This document shows, one piece after another, positions 28,990 to 37,174 of a stretch of 64,000 bases of DNA. A program made the translations under genes and the position numbers. The notes beneath the pieces were generated by a model. It ran no database searches, was not told where the DNA came from, and was given only the letters and a program-made list of their open reading frames with translations. Position 1 is the stretch's first letter. Each line of letters begins with the position of its first letter. Origin of the DNA: a virus; the IMG/VR virus record IMGVR_UViG_3300022602_000083, positions 1-64,000 of that record; one strand, given 5' to 3'.

Positions 28990-29454
28990 ATGGCTAAGAA
29001 GAAGATCTATCAGTTACCAGAGGACGAAGCTAACAAGCGTCTGAATCTGGGTTTGCGGACAGCTGAGAAGCTTGGGCTGCCTGAAGATGAGGTAGCGGTC
29101 CAGGTAGAGGGCTATAATGCCAATTACAGTAGCTATGTGGGTAGATACTACTGGCCTAAGGGTTTTGAGGTAATAGAAGCCCCTACGAGCGATAAGTCTA
29201 ATTCTAAGGATAAAAGAGATAGAGCTATCGAGTGTGCATACAATCGGAAAGCTGAAGTGCTAGTGATTGTCTTTAGAGCTCCTAAGAGTACTAACATTCC
29301 TCCATTGATCAGATATAACGATGTGCCAGTGGAAATGTGGGAGAACCTGAAGCAGTCCGACTCTACAGGTAAGTTCTTGAAGTATTCAGGTATAGACGAT
29401 GTAGCATGGTCAAAGACCAGTATTCCTGCTTTAACTGCAGAGTTTGGTGAATAA
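28990..29454 (+). CDS. KTSC-like domain protein
   Basis: A 154-aa protein. Residues 85-135 (EVLVIVF..., IRYNDVPVEMWENLKQ, SDSTGKFLKY) follow the KTSC domain pattern: two strands, a short Y-x-x-VP-x-x-x-W segment, and S-x-G-[KR]-Y/F at the end. KTSC domains occur alone or with nucleic-acid enzymes and are uncharacterised. A second related protein lies at 31016-31408. It is the first rightward gene after the switch. Confidence 0.55.
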   Translation: MAKKKIYQLPEDEANKRLNLGLRTAEKLGLPEDEVAVQVEGYNANYSSYVGRYYWPKGFEVIEAPTSDKSNSKDKRDRAIECAYNRKAEVLVIVFRAPKSTNIPPLIRYNDVPVEMWENLKQSDSTGKFLKYSGIDDVAWSKTSIPALTAEFGE

Positions 29455-29459
29455 TCGGG

Positions 29460-29485
29460 TATACTAAGGGTAGAAGCGCCGAACG
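29460..29485 (+). promoter_or_regulatory. Promoter -10 of the Hsp20 gene with leader hairpin
   Basis: ATCGGGTATACTAAGGGTAG matches the family motif (-10 at 29460-29465). GTAGAAGC then pairs with GCTTCTTAC to form a short 5' hairpin. No clear -35 box is seen. Confidence 0.6.
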
Positions 29486-29525
29486 GGCTTCTTACTAACT
29501 TATATCGTCTAAGGAGATATATATC

Positions 29526-30017
29526 ATGGCACACCCATATCATCAGGATCGTTACAAGGATCCATTTACTACCAATAGCGTAAGTAATAATCTAAAGCCA
29601 AATGAGATCACAATCCAGTCGCTATTCCCACAGTTCAATCGTTGGGCTATCGGATTTGATCCACTTCTACATACCCTACAGCAGGTAAGCTCTACAGCTA
29701 AGGCTAGTAGCTATCCTCCATACAACATCTACAAGGATGAGGACAAATACGTCCTAGAACTGGCTGTAGCCGGTTTTGGTAAGGAAGATATCACCATTAG
29801 CGTCAAAGAGCTCCAGTTGACCGTAGAAGGCCAATTAGAGGCATCTGAGAAGGAACCTATCCATAAGGGAATCGCTACCCGTGACTTCAAGCAAAACTTC
29901 GTTCTAGCGGAGTATGTAGTAGTCAAGGGAGCAGAGCTCAAGGATGGAATGCTCCGCATTACGCTAGAGCAAGAACTTCCTGAAGAGCTACAACCGAAGT
30001 TGATCAAAATCAAATAA
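29526..30017 (+). CDS. hsp20: Hsp20 / alpha-crystallin small heat-shock protein
   Basis: A 163-aa protein. From about residue 57 the alpha-crystallin domain is clear: PPYNIYKDEDKYVLELAVAG, then GKEDITISVKELQLTVEG, then the late strand DGMLRITLEQE, plus a C-terminal IKIK that can act as the I-x-I tail motif. These chaperones hold unfolded proteins and are found in several large phages, where they may aid virion assembly. It has its own promoter and leader. Confidence 0.88.
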   Translation: MAHPYHQDRYKDPFTTNSVSNNLKPNEITIQSLFPQFNRWAIGFDPLLHTLQQVSSTAKASSYPPYNIYKDEDKYVLELAVAGFGKEDITISVKELQLTVEGQLEASEKEPIHKGIATRDFKQNFVLAEYVVVKGAELKDGMLRITLEQELPEELQPKLIKIK

Positions 30018-30029
30018 ATCGGATATACT
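30000..30029 (+). promoter_or_regulatory. Promoter before tRNA-Met
   Basis: TTGATC (30000-30005), an 18-nt spacer and TATACT (30024-30029) in AATCGGATATACTGTAAGTAG. The downstream part departs somewhat from the family motif. Confidence 0.6.
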
Positions 30030-30037
30030 GTAAGTAG

Positions 30038-30075
30038 AGCCCCTAGTTTCTACGGCGAATACGTGGCTAGGGGCT
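30038..30075 (+). promoter_or_regulatory. Leader hairpin between promoter and tRNA-Met
   Basis: AGCCCCTAG (30038-30046) pairs with CTAGGGGCT (30067-30075), followed by TCTTACT. It could stabilise the 5' end or end part of the transcripts before the tRNA. Confidence 0.5.
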
Positions 30076-30094
30076 TCTTACTGGAGCATTTTAA

Positions 30095-30166
30095 TGGTCG
30101 TTAGCTCATTGGTAGAGCGCCCTACTCATAATCGGGAGGTACCTGGTTCGATTCCAGGAGGACCAA
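30095..30166 (+). tRNA. tRNA-Met (or Ile-lysidine), anticodon CAU
   Basis: A 72-nt cloverleaf: acceptor TGGTCGT/AGGACCA with one G-G mismatch, D-arm GCTC/GAGC, anticodon stem CCCTA/TCGGG with one mismatch and loop CTCATAA, T-arm CCTGG/CCAGG with loop TTCGATT, discriminator A. CCA is not encoded. CAU can be elongator Met or, if modified, Ile; the sequence alone does not decide this. Confidence 0.82.
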
Positions 30167-30187
30167 CGTTGTCAAGCTCAATTCCGT

Positions 30188-30394
30188 ATGAAAGATTGCG
30201 ATTGGCTAGGCAACCCTATTAAAGAAAGAAAGACGATGACAGAAGACAGTAGAGATATGATTGATAGAGCCCGCAAGGATAAACGCTTGCAGGAGTCAAT
30301 AAAGCGAACGTTAGCCGAACATGGAGAGCTATTAGCTAAGCTAGACGATTACAAAGATGGAATCCCATACTGGGAAGAACAAATACACGATTAA
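30188..30394 (+). CDS. Small charged helical protein
   Basis: A 68-aa protein of mostly charged helix. An alternative ATG at 30236 has a better ribosome-binding site (AAGAAAG), so the true start is uncertain. The gene lies behind the tRNA in the same transcription unit. The function is unknown. Confidence 0.5.
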   Translation: MKDCDWLGNPIKERKTMTEDSRDMIDRARKDKRLQESIKRTLAEHGELLAKLDDYKDGIPYWEEQIHD

Positions 30395-30430
30395 GTACTG
30401 ACACCGGCCCGGCGTCGAAAAGAGGAAACT

Positions 30431-30625
30431 ATGTATGCATTTGGTGTGGTATCAGGAATGCTGTTGAGTTGGGGATGGCTAGTCTTTGCCTCTCCTGCTG
30501 CTCGTAGAAATGTAAAAGACTCGCATGCAGGTATGGTTGAGGTTCGCTGTACCAACTGTGGTCGCATGAACTGGACCGTCTATTCAGAGGTCCGTACCGA
30601 TGGTTATTGCGTAAGGTGTGCATAA
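30431..30625 (+). CDS. Membrane-anchored zinc-ribbon protein
   Basis: A 64-aa protein with an N-terminal hydrophobic helix (about 3-21) and a CTNC plus CVRC zinc ribbon at the C-terminus. It overlaps the FmdB-type gene in TAATG. The function is unknown. Confidence 0.55.
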   Translation: MYAFGVVSGMLLSWGWLVFASPAARRNVKDSHAGMVEVRCTNCGRMNWTVYSEVRTDGYCVRCA

Positions 30626-30789
30626 TGCCTAAATATGACTTTAAGTGTAATGAGTGTTCTGGCGTACAAGAGGTCTGGAAAGACTTTGGTGATGATACTC
30701 TTCCCGTCTGCTGTCAGCAAAGCATGACAAAGATCTACTCTGTTCCTGGTGGGATCATCTTTAGAGGTGGCGGCTGGGGCGGTCAGTGA
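30625..30789 (+). CDS. FmdB-type zinc-ribbon protein
   Basis: A 54-aa protein. MPKYDFKCNECSGVQE matches the start of the FmdB/CxxC regulator family (PxYxFxCxxC), with a second Cys pair in PVCCQQ and a Gly-rich C-terminus (GGIIFRGGGWGG), also typical. The ATG at 30625 is chosen from the TAATG overlap. The family is named as regulatory but poorly studied. Confidence 0.7.
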   Translation: MPKYDFKCNECSGVQEVWKDFGDDTLPVCCQQSMTKIYSVPGGIIFRGGGWGGQ

Positions 30790-31001
30790 GTTTATGGTCA
30801 TGGTTCCTTGCGGCACTGGGCACGATTGGCATGTTCTATCTAGGTAAGAAGAATATATGGTCTTGGATCATTCTTATCTTCAATGAGCTTATCTGGGTTG
30901 TCTACGCTACCGCTACAAAGCAATACGGGTTCTATCTTGGATCATTAGCCTATATTCTTGTTTACATCAAGAATTACAGAGAATGGAAGCGTACCCACTA
31001 G
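30786..31001 (+). CDS. Small membrane protein, three TM segments
   Basis: A 71-aa protein with GTG start in a GTGA overlap. It has hydrophobic segments at about 3-19, 25-42 and 47-61 and a basic tail. Trp-rich helices resemble a fragment of PnuC-like transporters, but it is too short for a transporter. Comparable small proteins are found in actinophages. Confidence 0.55.
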   Translation: MSLWSWFLAALGTIGMFYLGKKNIWSWIILIFNELIWVVYATATKQYGFYLGSLAYILVYIKNYREWKRTH

Positions 31002-31015
31002 GGTAGACTCATCCT

Positions 31016-31408
31016 ATGGATAAATACAGAAGCAGACGGTATAAGCCCGCAAGCTATGAAGATTATGCTGCTACGCTATCCGCCATTGATAAGGATGCTT
31101 CTAAGAGCCGTACCTTTGGCCCAGGTTATCAAGAGATCTATGCCCCCACAACTGGTGGGGATCGCCCCCGTGCCATGAAGGCGGGGTATAACTATGAGAA
31201 TGAAACCCTTATCATCATTATGAGGGATAACTACACCTGGATCCAGTATGATCAGGTTAGCCCTGAGATGTGGGATTCCCTACTTACCGCCGGTTCTAGC
31301 AATGAATACGTACATACAGTTTTAGAGGGTTGGCCGTGGAAGGTGGTCAATTATGGCAATATCCCTCGCACCCGTGGCCAGCACTTCGAGCTAGGCTCTG
31401 GGGAATAA
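31016..31408 (+). CDS. KTSC-like domain protein (second copy)
   Basis: A 130-aa protein. Residues 53-102 (MKAGYNYENETLIIIMRDNY, WIQYDQVSPEMWDSL, GSSNEYV) follow the same order as the domain in 28990-29454, with low identity. It has a basic, Tyr-rich N-terminus. Function is unknown; the two are probably ancient paralogues. Confidence 0.5.
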   Translation: MDKYRSRRYKPASYEDYAATLSAIDKDASKSRTFGPGYQEIYAPTTGGDRPRAMKAGYNYENETLIIIMRDNYTWIQYDQVSPEMWDSLLTAGSSNEYVHTVLEGWPWKVVNYGNIPRTRGQHFELGSGE

Positions 31409-31444
31409 TCTGCTACGATTAGGCTCTAATTACGAGAGGGATTT

Positions 31445-32035
31445 ATGACAACGCTTGCAGCTTTTCAAGGTAACGGCTTCGCAATTATTGGAGCCGACTC
31501 ACGGGCAACTGACGATAATGGTAGCCATATCGTATTGTCTAACCCTAAAGTAACTTGGGATGACGACGACAATTATCTTTTTGCTATCACAGGTGCAACA
31601 CGTGGTGGCAACTTAGTACAACAAGGTTGGACTCCACCAGAGCCTCCTGCATTTAGCACTGTACACAAGCTAGATCAGTTTATGACCCAAATCTTTATCG
31701 CTCAGATGCGAGATCACTTTATTGATTCAGGTTTTGAATCTAAAGCTCGTGATACTGCTGCGTGGACTGATTCTGCATTCCTAGTAGCTGTTCAAGGTGT
31801 TATCTACCCAATTAACTCAGATTACGGTTGGGATCGTGACCGTCGTGGTATTTATGTCTTTGGTAGCGGTGGAGATGTATCTCTAGGTGTTATGCATGCT
31901 CTTGGTATTGAAAAGTGCAAAGATGATCCTAAGAAGGCTAAAGAGATTATCAAGAAGGCTATCGAAGCTGCATGTGAGTGGAATGCTTATTGCGCCCTTC
32001 CAGTCGTAATTGAAACCCAGGTATTTGAGCAGTAA
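31445..32035 (+). CDS. Proteasome/HslV-like Ntn-hydrolase protease
   Basis: A 196-aa protein. The start MTTLAAFQGNG followed by IIGADSRAT is that of proteasome beta and HslV subunits: after Met removal the Thr nucleophile is at position 1, with Asp at 17 and Lys near 34 (SNPKVTW). GSGGDVSLGVMHALG fits the later conserved region. No partner ATPase or alpha subunit is adjacent. Its place before the head genes suggests a role in virion protein maturation or in shielding phage proteins, which is inference. Confidence 0.75.
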   Translation: MTTLAAFQGNGFAIIGADSRATDDNGSHIVLSNPKVTWDDDDNYLFAITGATRGGNLVQQGWTPPEPPAFSTVHKLDQFMTQIFIAQMRDHFIDSGFESKARDTAAWTDSAFLVAVQGVIYPINSDYGWDRDRRGIYVFGSGGDVSLGVMHALGIEKCKDDPKKAKEIIKKAIEAACEWNAYCALPVVIETQVFEQ

Positions 32036-32063
32036 TAGCTTAAAGCTTTTGTTACTATTCTCT

Positions 32064-32085
32064 AGTCCCAAGCGCATGGGACTTT
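32064..32085 (+). promoter_or_regulatory. Leader hairpin before the PASTA protein gene
   Basis: AGTCCC (32064-32069) pairs with GGGACT (32078-32083), followed by TT. It is small and could be a weak terminator or leader hairpin. Confidence 0.35.
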
Positions 32086-32111
32086 AACCTCTCTAGAGAA
32101 AAGGTAATACA

Positions 32112-33074
32112 ATGGCAACAAGCCTCGAAGGTAATAACCTCGATTCTGCCGGTAACGTAGCAGTTGACTTCGTATGGGGTAACTTCCCTCTACAACCAAA
32201 TGATGCACGTACCGCAGGAACACCATCAGCAACTGTAACAGTCGGCGGTTCACAGAACGTCGGTTGGACAAACACATCAACAGTCGCTTCAGCTCTTCTT
32301 AACTATGCTTATGATAGCCACGCTATCGCAGAAGCTAACTACTCAGGACACCCAAGCTTTATCGCTGCAGACCCTGTTCTTCGTGTAACAGCAGTTTCAG
32401 GTAACGGCACAACAATTACTTACACCGCTCAGAACCCTGGCTTCTTGTATGCAGCTGGTTCTAACGTAACAATCACTGGTCTTACAAACTCAGCATTTAA
32501 CCTCACAAACGCTACAATTGCTACAGCTAATGCTTATCAATTCACAGTAACCAACTCGGCTGGTTCAGGCGTATCAATCACAGGTCAGTCAGGCGTTGCA
32601 ACACTTGGTGCAGGCGCAGCTGATTCAGATGGTTCATATGTCGGTTCCGTTGGTTATGTAACAGTTCCAAACGTTCTTGGAAAGACTGCTACAAACGCAG
32701 CTACTCAGCTTACAGATCTAGAGCTTGTCGTAACAACAGCCTCTGCTTATGTTCCAGCAATCTCTAACGTAGTTCTTACATCTAACGTTGTAACAGTAAC
32801 AACTGCTGCAGCACACGGATTTGCAGTTAATGACTCAGTAGTAGTTGCCGCTGTAACTAACACAGCTATCAACGGTACATTTACTATCACAGCCGTAACA
32901 TCAACAACCTTCTCATATGCCCTTACTCACACTAATATCTCTACTGGCGCTGATACAGGTACAGCTAAGGTTGCAGCTCGCTTCAGCACTGTCTACAGCC
33001 AATCAGTTGCTGCAGGTACTGCTTCAATCGCAGCTGGTACAGCAATCACAATCACACCTTACTCAGCTTCTTAA
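32112..33074 (+). CDS. Structural protein with FCCH-like modules and a split PASTA domain
   Basis: A 320-aa, Ala/Thr/Val-rich beta protein. Two beta modules around residues 93-170 and 217-292 carry the pattern T-V-T-T...H-G-F..N-D-x-V and NGTFTITAV typical of FCCH-like domains in phage virion proteins. PASTA-like halves flank the second module: VPNVLGKTATNAATQL before it, and VYSQSVAAGTASIAAGTAI after it. PASTA binds peptidoglycan, so it may decorate the virion and contact the cell wall. A strong terminator follows. Confidence 0.65.
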   Translation: MATSLEGNNLDSAGNVAVDFVWGNFPLQPNDARTAGTPSATVTVGGSQNVGWTNTSTVASALLNYAYDSHAIAEANYSGHPSFIAADPVLRVTAVSGNGTTITYTAQNPGFLYAAGSNVTITGLTNSAFNLTNATIATANAYQFTVTNSAGSGVSITGQSGVATLGAGAADSDGSYVGSVGYVTVPNVLGKTATNAATQLTDLELVVTTASAYVPAISNVVLTSNVVTVTTAAAHGFAVNDSVVVAAVTNTAINGTFTITAVTSTTFSYALTHTNISTGADTGTAKVAARFSTVYSQSVAAGTASIAAGTAITITPYSAS

Positions 33075-33083
33075 TCGAACTGA

Positions 33084-33116
33084 AAAAGAGCCGGGAGTTA
33101 ACGCTCCCGGCTTTTT
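33084..33116 (+). terminator. Strong intrinsic terminator
   Basis: GCCGGGAG (33090-33097) pairs with CTCCCGGC (33104-33111), followed by TTTTT and preceded by AAAAA, so it may work in both directions. Confidence 0.9.
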
Positions 33117-33138
33117 GCTTTAGTGGGAGAATAAAGCT

Positions 33139-33396
33139 ATGACCCACCCTAAAAAAGAGCATCGCCAGTTTAAGGTGCCAATGAAAGATCCCGCAACGGT
33201 GGGTAGGCTTGGGGACACTAGATTCCCTCTTCCCAATTCTGTAGTAGACTACGACCAGATCTACTATGGCTTAGGACCTGATTCTGACATAGATATGGAC
33301 CAACATCAAGGGACGGATATAGATGACACAGCTAATGGAACCGGAGCTACAGGAGATGCTGCAGGCGGAGGAATCGCAGGGGCGAATTCAGTGTGA
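33139..33396 (+). CDS. Hypothetical protein
   Basis: An 85-aa acidic protein with a basic N-terminus and a Gly/Asp-rich tail, preceded by GGGAG. It overlaps the next gene by about 70 nt, so one start may be wrong. The role is unknown; possibly structural. Confidence 0.5.
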   Translation: MTHPKKEHRQFKVPMKDPATVGRLGDTRFPLPNSVVDYDQIYYGLGPDSDIDMDQHQGTDIDDTANGTGATGDAAGGGIAGANSV

Positions 33397-33535
33397 TGGC
33401 TGCTCAGCTAGAGCCCAAACCACAGTAATCCTTCCTTACGGGGAACTTTCCTTTTGCATGCATCACTATAATAAAAACGCTCAAGCGCTTACAAACCAAG
33501 GCGGAATTGCTAAACTCTTGTCTGAATCAGAATAG
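33323..33535 (+). CDS. DUF7455-like zinc-binding protein
   Basis: A 70-aa protein. CDGCSARAQT followed by LPYGELSFCMHHYNK matches the pattern of small actinobacterial and actinophage proteins of this type: CxxCxARA, a strand, then CxHH. The start is uncertain because no good ribosome-binding site fits the 33323 ATG; in-frame ATGs at 33335 and 33356 are alternatives. Confidence 0.6.
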   Translation: MTQLMEPELQEMLQAEESQGRIQCDGCSARAQTTVILPYGELSFCMHHYNKNAQALTNQGGIAKLLSESE

Positions 33536-33548
33536 ATGGGACATTAGC

Positions 33549-34082
33549 ATGCTACTTAATACTCCTGGCGGTCAGGGCGGACAGAATATTGCAGGTGCAG
33601 GCGGAGGCGGAGCAGCCGCTGCTATCTTTGGTGGTATTGCTAACCTTGCAAGTGCTAAAAATAAATTTGCTATTCAAAAGAGCCTTATGGACTATTCCCA
33701 TCAGCAGAAGCTTGATGAGATCACCCACAGAGAAAAAGCTAAAGCTTTAGGCACTGGATTAACTATTGCTGCTGGTCATGCAGCATCTATGGCCGCATAT
33801 CAAAATGCATTAGGTGATGCCGCAGGAAAAGAACTTTATGGTCAGCATCTTGCGGAAGCACCTCTAAATGAAAAAGGTGTATTTAGTCCCAGTGCTGCTA
33901 TTCGTGCTGCCAAATATAGAACTGAAAAAAAGGCTAATAGTGGAGCTGAAACAACTCCTGCTGCAACAACATCTCCTGAAGATGTGTACAGTGAAGGAAC
34001 TCCTATGGGAGAAAACCCAGGTCTTGAGGTAAATCCTAGTCGTACAAATAATCTTAGTGTTGGAATGGGAGAGGGTAAGTAA
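33549..34082 (+). CDS. Hypothetical Ala/Gly-rich protein
   Basis: A 177-aa protein. Residues 10-35 are a Gly/Ala-rich hydrophobic stretch that might cross a membrane, the middle is helical and charged, and the C-terminus is disordered. GGGA precedes the ATG at 33549. It lies directly before the 787-aa gene, so both may be virion-internal proteins. Confidence 0.55.
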   Translation: MLLNTPGGQGGQNIAGAGGGGAAAAIFGGIANLASAKNKFAIQKSLMDYSHQQKLDEITHREKAKALGTGLTIAAGHAASMAAYQNALGDAAGKELYGQHLAEAPLNEKGVFSPSAAIRAAKYRTEKKANSGAETTPAATTSPEDVYSEGTPMGENPGLEVNPSRTNNLSVGMGEGK

Positions 34083-34084
34083 TC

Positions 34085-36448
34085 ATGGGTCAATTTGATA
34101 ATATTGTAAAGAAGGCTCCTGAGGGACGCATACTTCTTAGTATTCCTCGTGAGGCATTTCCTGAGAAGACACAGGGCAATCTTCCTGCAGGTAACGTTAC
34201 TGTTGCCGGTGTAGAAGGATACAATCCTAAAGATACAAACCAAGGTGGGCCAGCTGCTACATCTCTTCCAGTTCGTGCTAACCGAGTACTTCCAAAAAAG
34301 GTTGACATAGCTGTTAATGGTAAGCGTTATGTTAAGCCTGAAGAACCAGCAAGTTCTGTAACAGGCGAAACTATTCCAGCGCCATCTGCAAGTGAGATCA
34401 CTTCTCTTAGAAGAGCTCATGCTAAAGATCTTAAGATGCAGACTGTGCCTGGTGTAAAACCTACTTCACAACCATGGACTCCAGAAGAAGATACTAATCC
34501 TGAATCAACTACCACACTTGAGCTTGATGAAGAAGCAAGTAAGAAATTTGGAATTACAAAAACAAAGCTAAAGCCTAAGTATGCTGAAGAGAAAGCACAG
34601 GCTGAATCTGGTGCGGAAACTGCTGGCATGATTGAACGCCATATCAAAGCATATGGCAAAGGACCTGAATCTAAGCCTCTTATTGAAGCTAATCAACAAG
34701 AAGTTAAGCCTGGAATAGAAGAACTACGTCGTGAGCGTAAGCTTAAGGGAAAGCGTGGAATTAAGAATTCTGGCATGTTTGATAAAGCTGGAAATCCAAT
34801 TGAGTCTACAAATCCTGGAAATCAAGGTGGAACAGTAACATCTGCTCCACGAGTTAATGGGGAAGAGGGTCTTCTTGCAGAATCTCGCCCAGCTGATGTA
34901 TATCAAAAGCCAGAGGTACAGTCTACTGGTACTGTGATCCCACTTCACAATATCTTCCCTAAAGTAGATTTTGGAAAGACTACTCCTCAATTAGAAGCTA
35001 TTAAGAAAAAGCAACTTGCTAATCAAGGTCCTAGAACAACTACTCAGGTTCTTGATCAAAATAAGCTTAATGCTGTAACTTCAGGTGAGCGTTCTAATGA
35101 ACAAGAGGTTGTTGCTAAGTCTAAGCTTAATGAGCGTTTTGATGCTGAAGAGCGTCGTCCTATACATTCCCCAGAGGTTATTTCTAAGGCTAAGGAATTG
35201 GCCGGTCGCCCTGTAGCTGCAGGCGGACATGGTCTTCCTCGTCAAGCTATTGAGCACCCTGCATTTGAAGATACGCATAGAGATATTGTTCGTAAAGCAT
35301 ATGTTATGCATCACACAGGTATCACACAAGATACTGCTGGTACCGACGTAGAGAAGCTTGAAAAATACACAGGTAAAGGCCCTACTGCTAAAGGCCGTGT
35401 TGATCAAGCGTATAAGCTTATTCAAAATAAAGAACGCTTTGAAGCGTCTAAGGCTCCAGGTACAGGATACACATACAGTCCTGAACAAGGTAACGTTGAT
35501 CTTGCAAGAGACAAGTTTAAGACACGCAGCGGTGAGATAGTACCTATGTCATTCACAGCTCATCCAGAACATCCGTTGAAGAATGGACCTATGGAAGGCA
35601 GTGCTGTAGGATTTATTGGGTTTACCTCACATCCTGCAACAGGTGGAGTTCCACTTGTTAAGGGAAAGATGGAAGCAGGAGAAGGTGAGCCTCTTCATCA
35701 AGGTTATCATCCATATAAGGATAAAGAAGGTAACCGAGTATTTGAACACCACAATATCCCTGCAAACGCTGTGCATGCTGCAGACTTAGTTAAGGATATG
35801 GTGCATCACGAAGTAGGACCTAGAAATGCTATTAGCAGACTAAAGAAGGGTTCTGAACTTCCACTTGATATTGGAGGACTTGCAGTAACTGCTGCAAAGC
35901 CAGCCCCTATTGCTGGTTCAAAACCAACTGTATCTGTAGAAGGACCTGTACGTCAAGGAGAAGCACAACCACGTATGCCAGGAGATACTCAGTCACATTC
36001 ATATCATGTATCTAGAGGAATTAACAGCCCTAGCTGCCCAGAGTGTGTAAAGACTGCGTCTGCTGCATCTAAAGAACGTGCTGCTGCTAAAGCTTCAGAG
36101 TTTACGATTCTTGCTGGAAAACTTAGCGAAGAAGGACGCCCACCACTTGCACAAAGCGGTGCTATAGGCACAGGCAGTGGCGAGACTCGTACGATGACCC
36201 CAGGAGAACGAGCTGCTCGTAATCCTAAGGTAAGTGAGAGAGAAGGCGGCTTTGTTGAAGTAAAGCAGGGCGCTGTCGAAGCTCGTAAGAACCTAGGCAA
36301 TGCAGGTTCAACTGGAAGACCAGCAGTAAAATCTGATATTGATAAGGCAAGAGCTGACAAACATATTACGAAATCTGAGGCTCTAGAACTTAAGGTAAGC
36401 TCTGGATCCCTATCTGCTGATAAGTCAAAATTTAAAGACAAGAAGTAA
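34085..36448 (+). CDS. Large low-complexity hypothetical protein (787 aa)
   Basis: A long polar protein, rich in Lys, Glu, Pro and Gly, with no membrane helix and few hydrophobic blocks. A region near residues 375-570 (RPVAAGGHGLPRQAIEHP, HHTGITQDTAG, NIPANAVHAADLVKDMVHHE) is more ordered and His-rich. A Cys pair (CPECVKT) near 645 may bind zinc. It could be an internal virion or DNA-ejected protein; no family is recognised. Confidence 0.55.
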   Translation: MGQFDNIVKKAPEGRILLSIPREAFPEKTQGNLPAGNVTVAGVEGYNPKDTNQGGPAATSLPVRANRVLPKKVDIAVNGKRYVKPEEPASSVTGETIPAPSASEITSLRRAHAKDLKMQTVPGVKPTSQPWTPEEDTNPESTTTLELDEEASKKFGITKTKLKPKYAEEKAQAESGAETAGMIERHIKAYGKGPESKPLIEANQQEVKPGIEELRRERKLKGKRGIKNSGMFDKAGNPIESTNPGNQGGTVTSAPRVNGEEGLLAESRPADVYQKPEVQSTGTVIPLHNIFPKVDFGKTTPQLEAIKKKQLANQGPRTTTQVLDQNKLNAVTSGERSNEQEVVAKSKLNERFDAEERRPIHSPEVISKAKELAGRPVAAGGHGLPRQAIEHPAFEDTHRDIVRKAYVMHHTGITQDTAGTDVEKLEKYTGKGPTAKGRVDQAYKLIQNKERFEASKAPGTGYTYSPEQGNVDLARDKFKTRSGEIVPMSFTAHPEHPLKNGPMEGSAVGFIGFTSHPATGGVPLVKGKMEAGEGEPLHQGYHPYKDKEGNRVFEHHNIPANAVHAADLVKDMVHHEVGPRNAISRLKKGSELPLDIGGLAVTAAKPAPIAGSKPTVSVEGPVRQGEAQPRMPGDTQSHSYHVSRGINSPSCPECVKTASAASKERAAAKASEFTILAGKLSEEGRPPLAQSGAIGTGSGETRTMTPGERAARNPKVSEREGGFVEVKQGAVEARKNLGNAGSTGRPAVKSDIDKARADKHITKSEALELKVSSGSLSADKSKFKDKK

Positions 36449-36453
36449 CCCTG

Positions 36454-36633
36454 ATGGCTAGGAACGCCAACTTCGTTCGACCAGAAGAACATTCACGTCA
36501 AGCCCCAAGCCTACGCTATGGGGCTCAAGACGCTAAGAATTACCTGACAGGTCAGAAGTATCAGAAAGATCCTAATAAGGAGACCTTTGTTGCACGTCCT
36601 GGACGTGGAGCTTCTGGAGAGTCGAGTAACTGA
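36454..36633 (+). CDS. Small basic hypothetical protein (59 aa)
   Basis: ATG six bases after the previous stop; ends in a TGATG overlap with the next gene. It is basic and hydrophilic with Gly/Ser-rich C-terminus. It fills a 184-nt gap. Confidence 0.55.
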   Translation: MARNANFVRPEEHSRQAPSLRYGAQDAKNYLTGQKYQKDPNKETFVARPGRGASGESSN

Positions 36634-36911
36634 TGCCTAAGAGAAAAAGCCTCTATTACGGCTCTAAGACTAATCCTGATAGCCCTATAGCTCGTCAGGC
36701 CGTCTCTCAGCGGGGTTCTAAGGCCGCACGTCCATGGAATCATCCGGATGTTGTAAAAGCCACACACACCTATGGCGTACCGTTCAATAGTTACAAGCAA
36801 GTGCATAAATACGAGAACACCATTCAAGACATGGGATCTTTGGAAGATAGTGAGAGGTTTACTTGCAGAGAATGCGGTAAGCTTAACTCTGAACATAAGG
36901 AGCATATGTAA
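36633..36911 (+). CDS. Hypothetical protein with C-terminal zinc motif
   Basis: A 92-aa protein. The N-terminus is Lys/Arg-rich. The C-terminus has CRECGKLNSEHKEH, a compact CxxC...HxxxH pattern that may bind zinc. TAATG overlap with the next gene. Confidence 0.6.
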   Translation: MPKRKSLYYGSKTNPDSPIARQAVSQRGSKAARPWNHPDVVKATHTYGVPFNSYKQVHKYENTIQDMGSLEDSERFTCRECGKLNSEHKEHM

Positions 36912-37174
36912 TGGCAACTAAAAAGAAATCTGCTGCTTGGACACGCAAAGAAGGTCAGAACCCTAATGGTGGGTTAAACGCCAAGGGACGTGCCTCTGCT
37001 AAGAAAGAGGGACATGATCTAAAGGCTCCTAGCAAAGATCATAAGAACAAGCGCCATAAATCTTTCTGTGCACGCATGCAAGGCATGAAAAAGCACAACA
37101 CATCTTCTAAGACGGCTAAAGATCCAAACAGCCGTATCAATAAGTCACTACGAGCATGGGATTGTAACTGCTAA
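36911..37174 (+). CDS. Basic phage protein, DUF6321-like
   Basis: An 87-aa highly basic protein. AWTRKEGQNPNGGLNAKGRA, then KSFCARMQGMKK, then SSKTAKDPNSRINKSLRAWDC are the ordered hallmark blocks of a family common in phages of many hosts, usually near terminase or head genes. It probably binds DNA; the exact role is unknown. Confidence 0.7.
   Translation: MATKKKSAAWTRKEGQNPNGGLNAKGRASAKKEGHDLKAPSKDHKNKRHKSFCARMQGMKKHNTSSKTAKDPNSRINKSLRAWDCNC

Noticed and set aside
34090-36492. Long minus-strand frames opposite the 787-aa gene and opposite the tail genes
   Set aside because: They mirror real genes with Gly-, Ser- or Lys-rich codons, start without ribosome-binding sites and break up when the sense gene changes composition.
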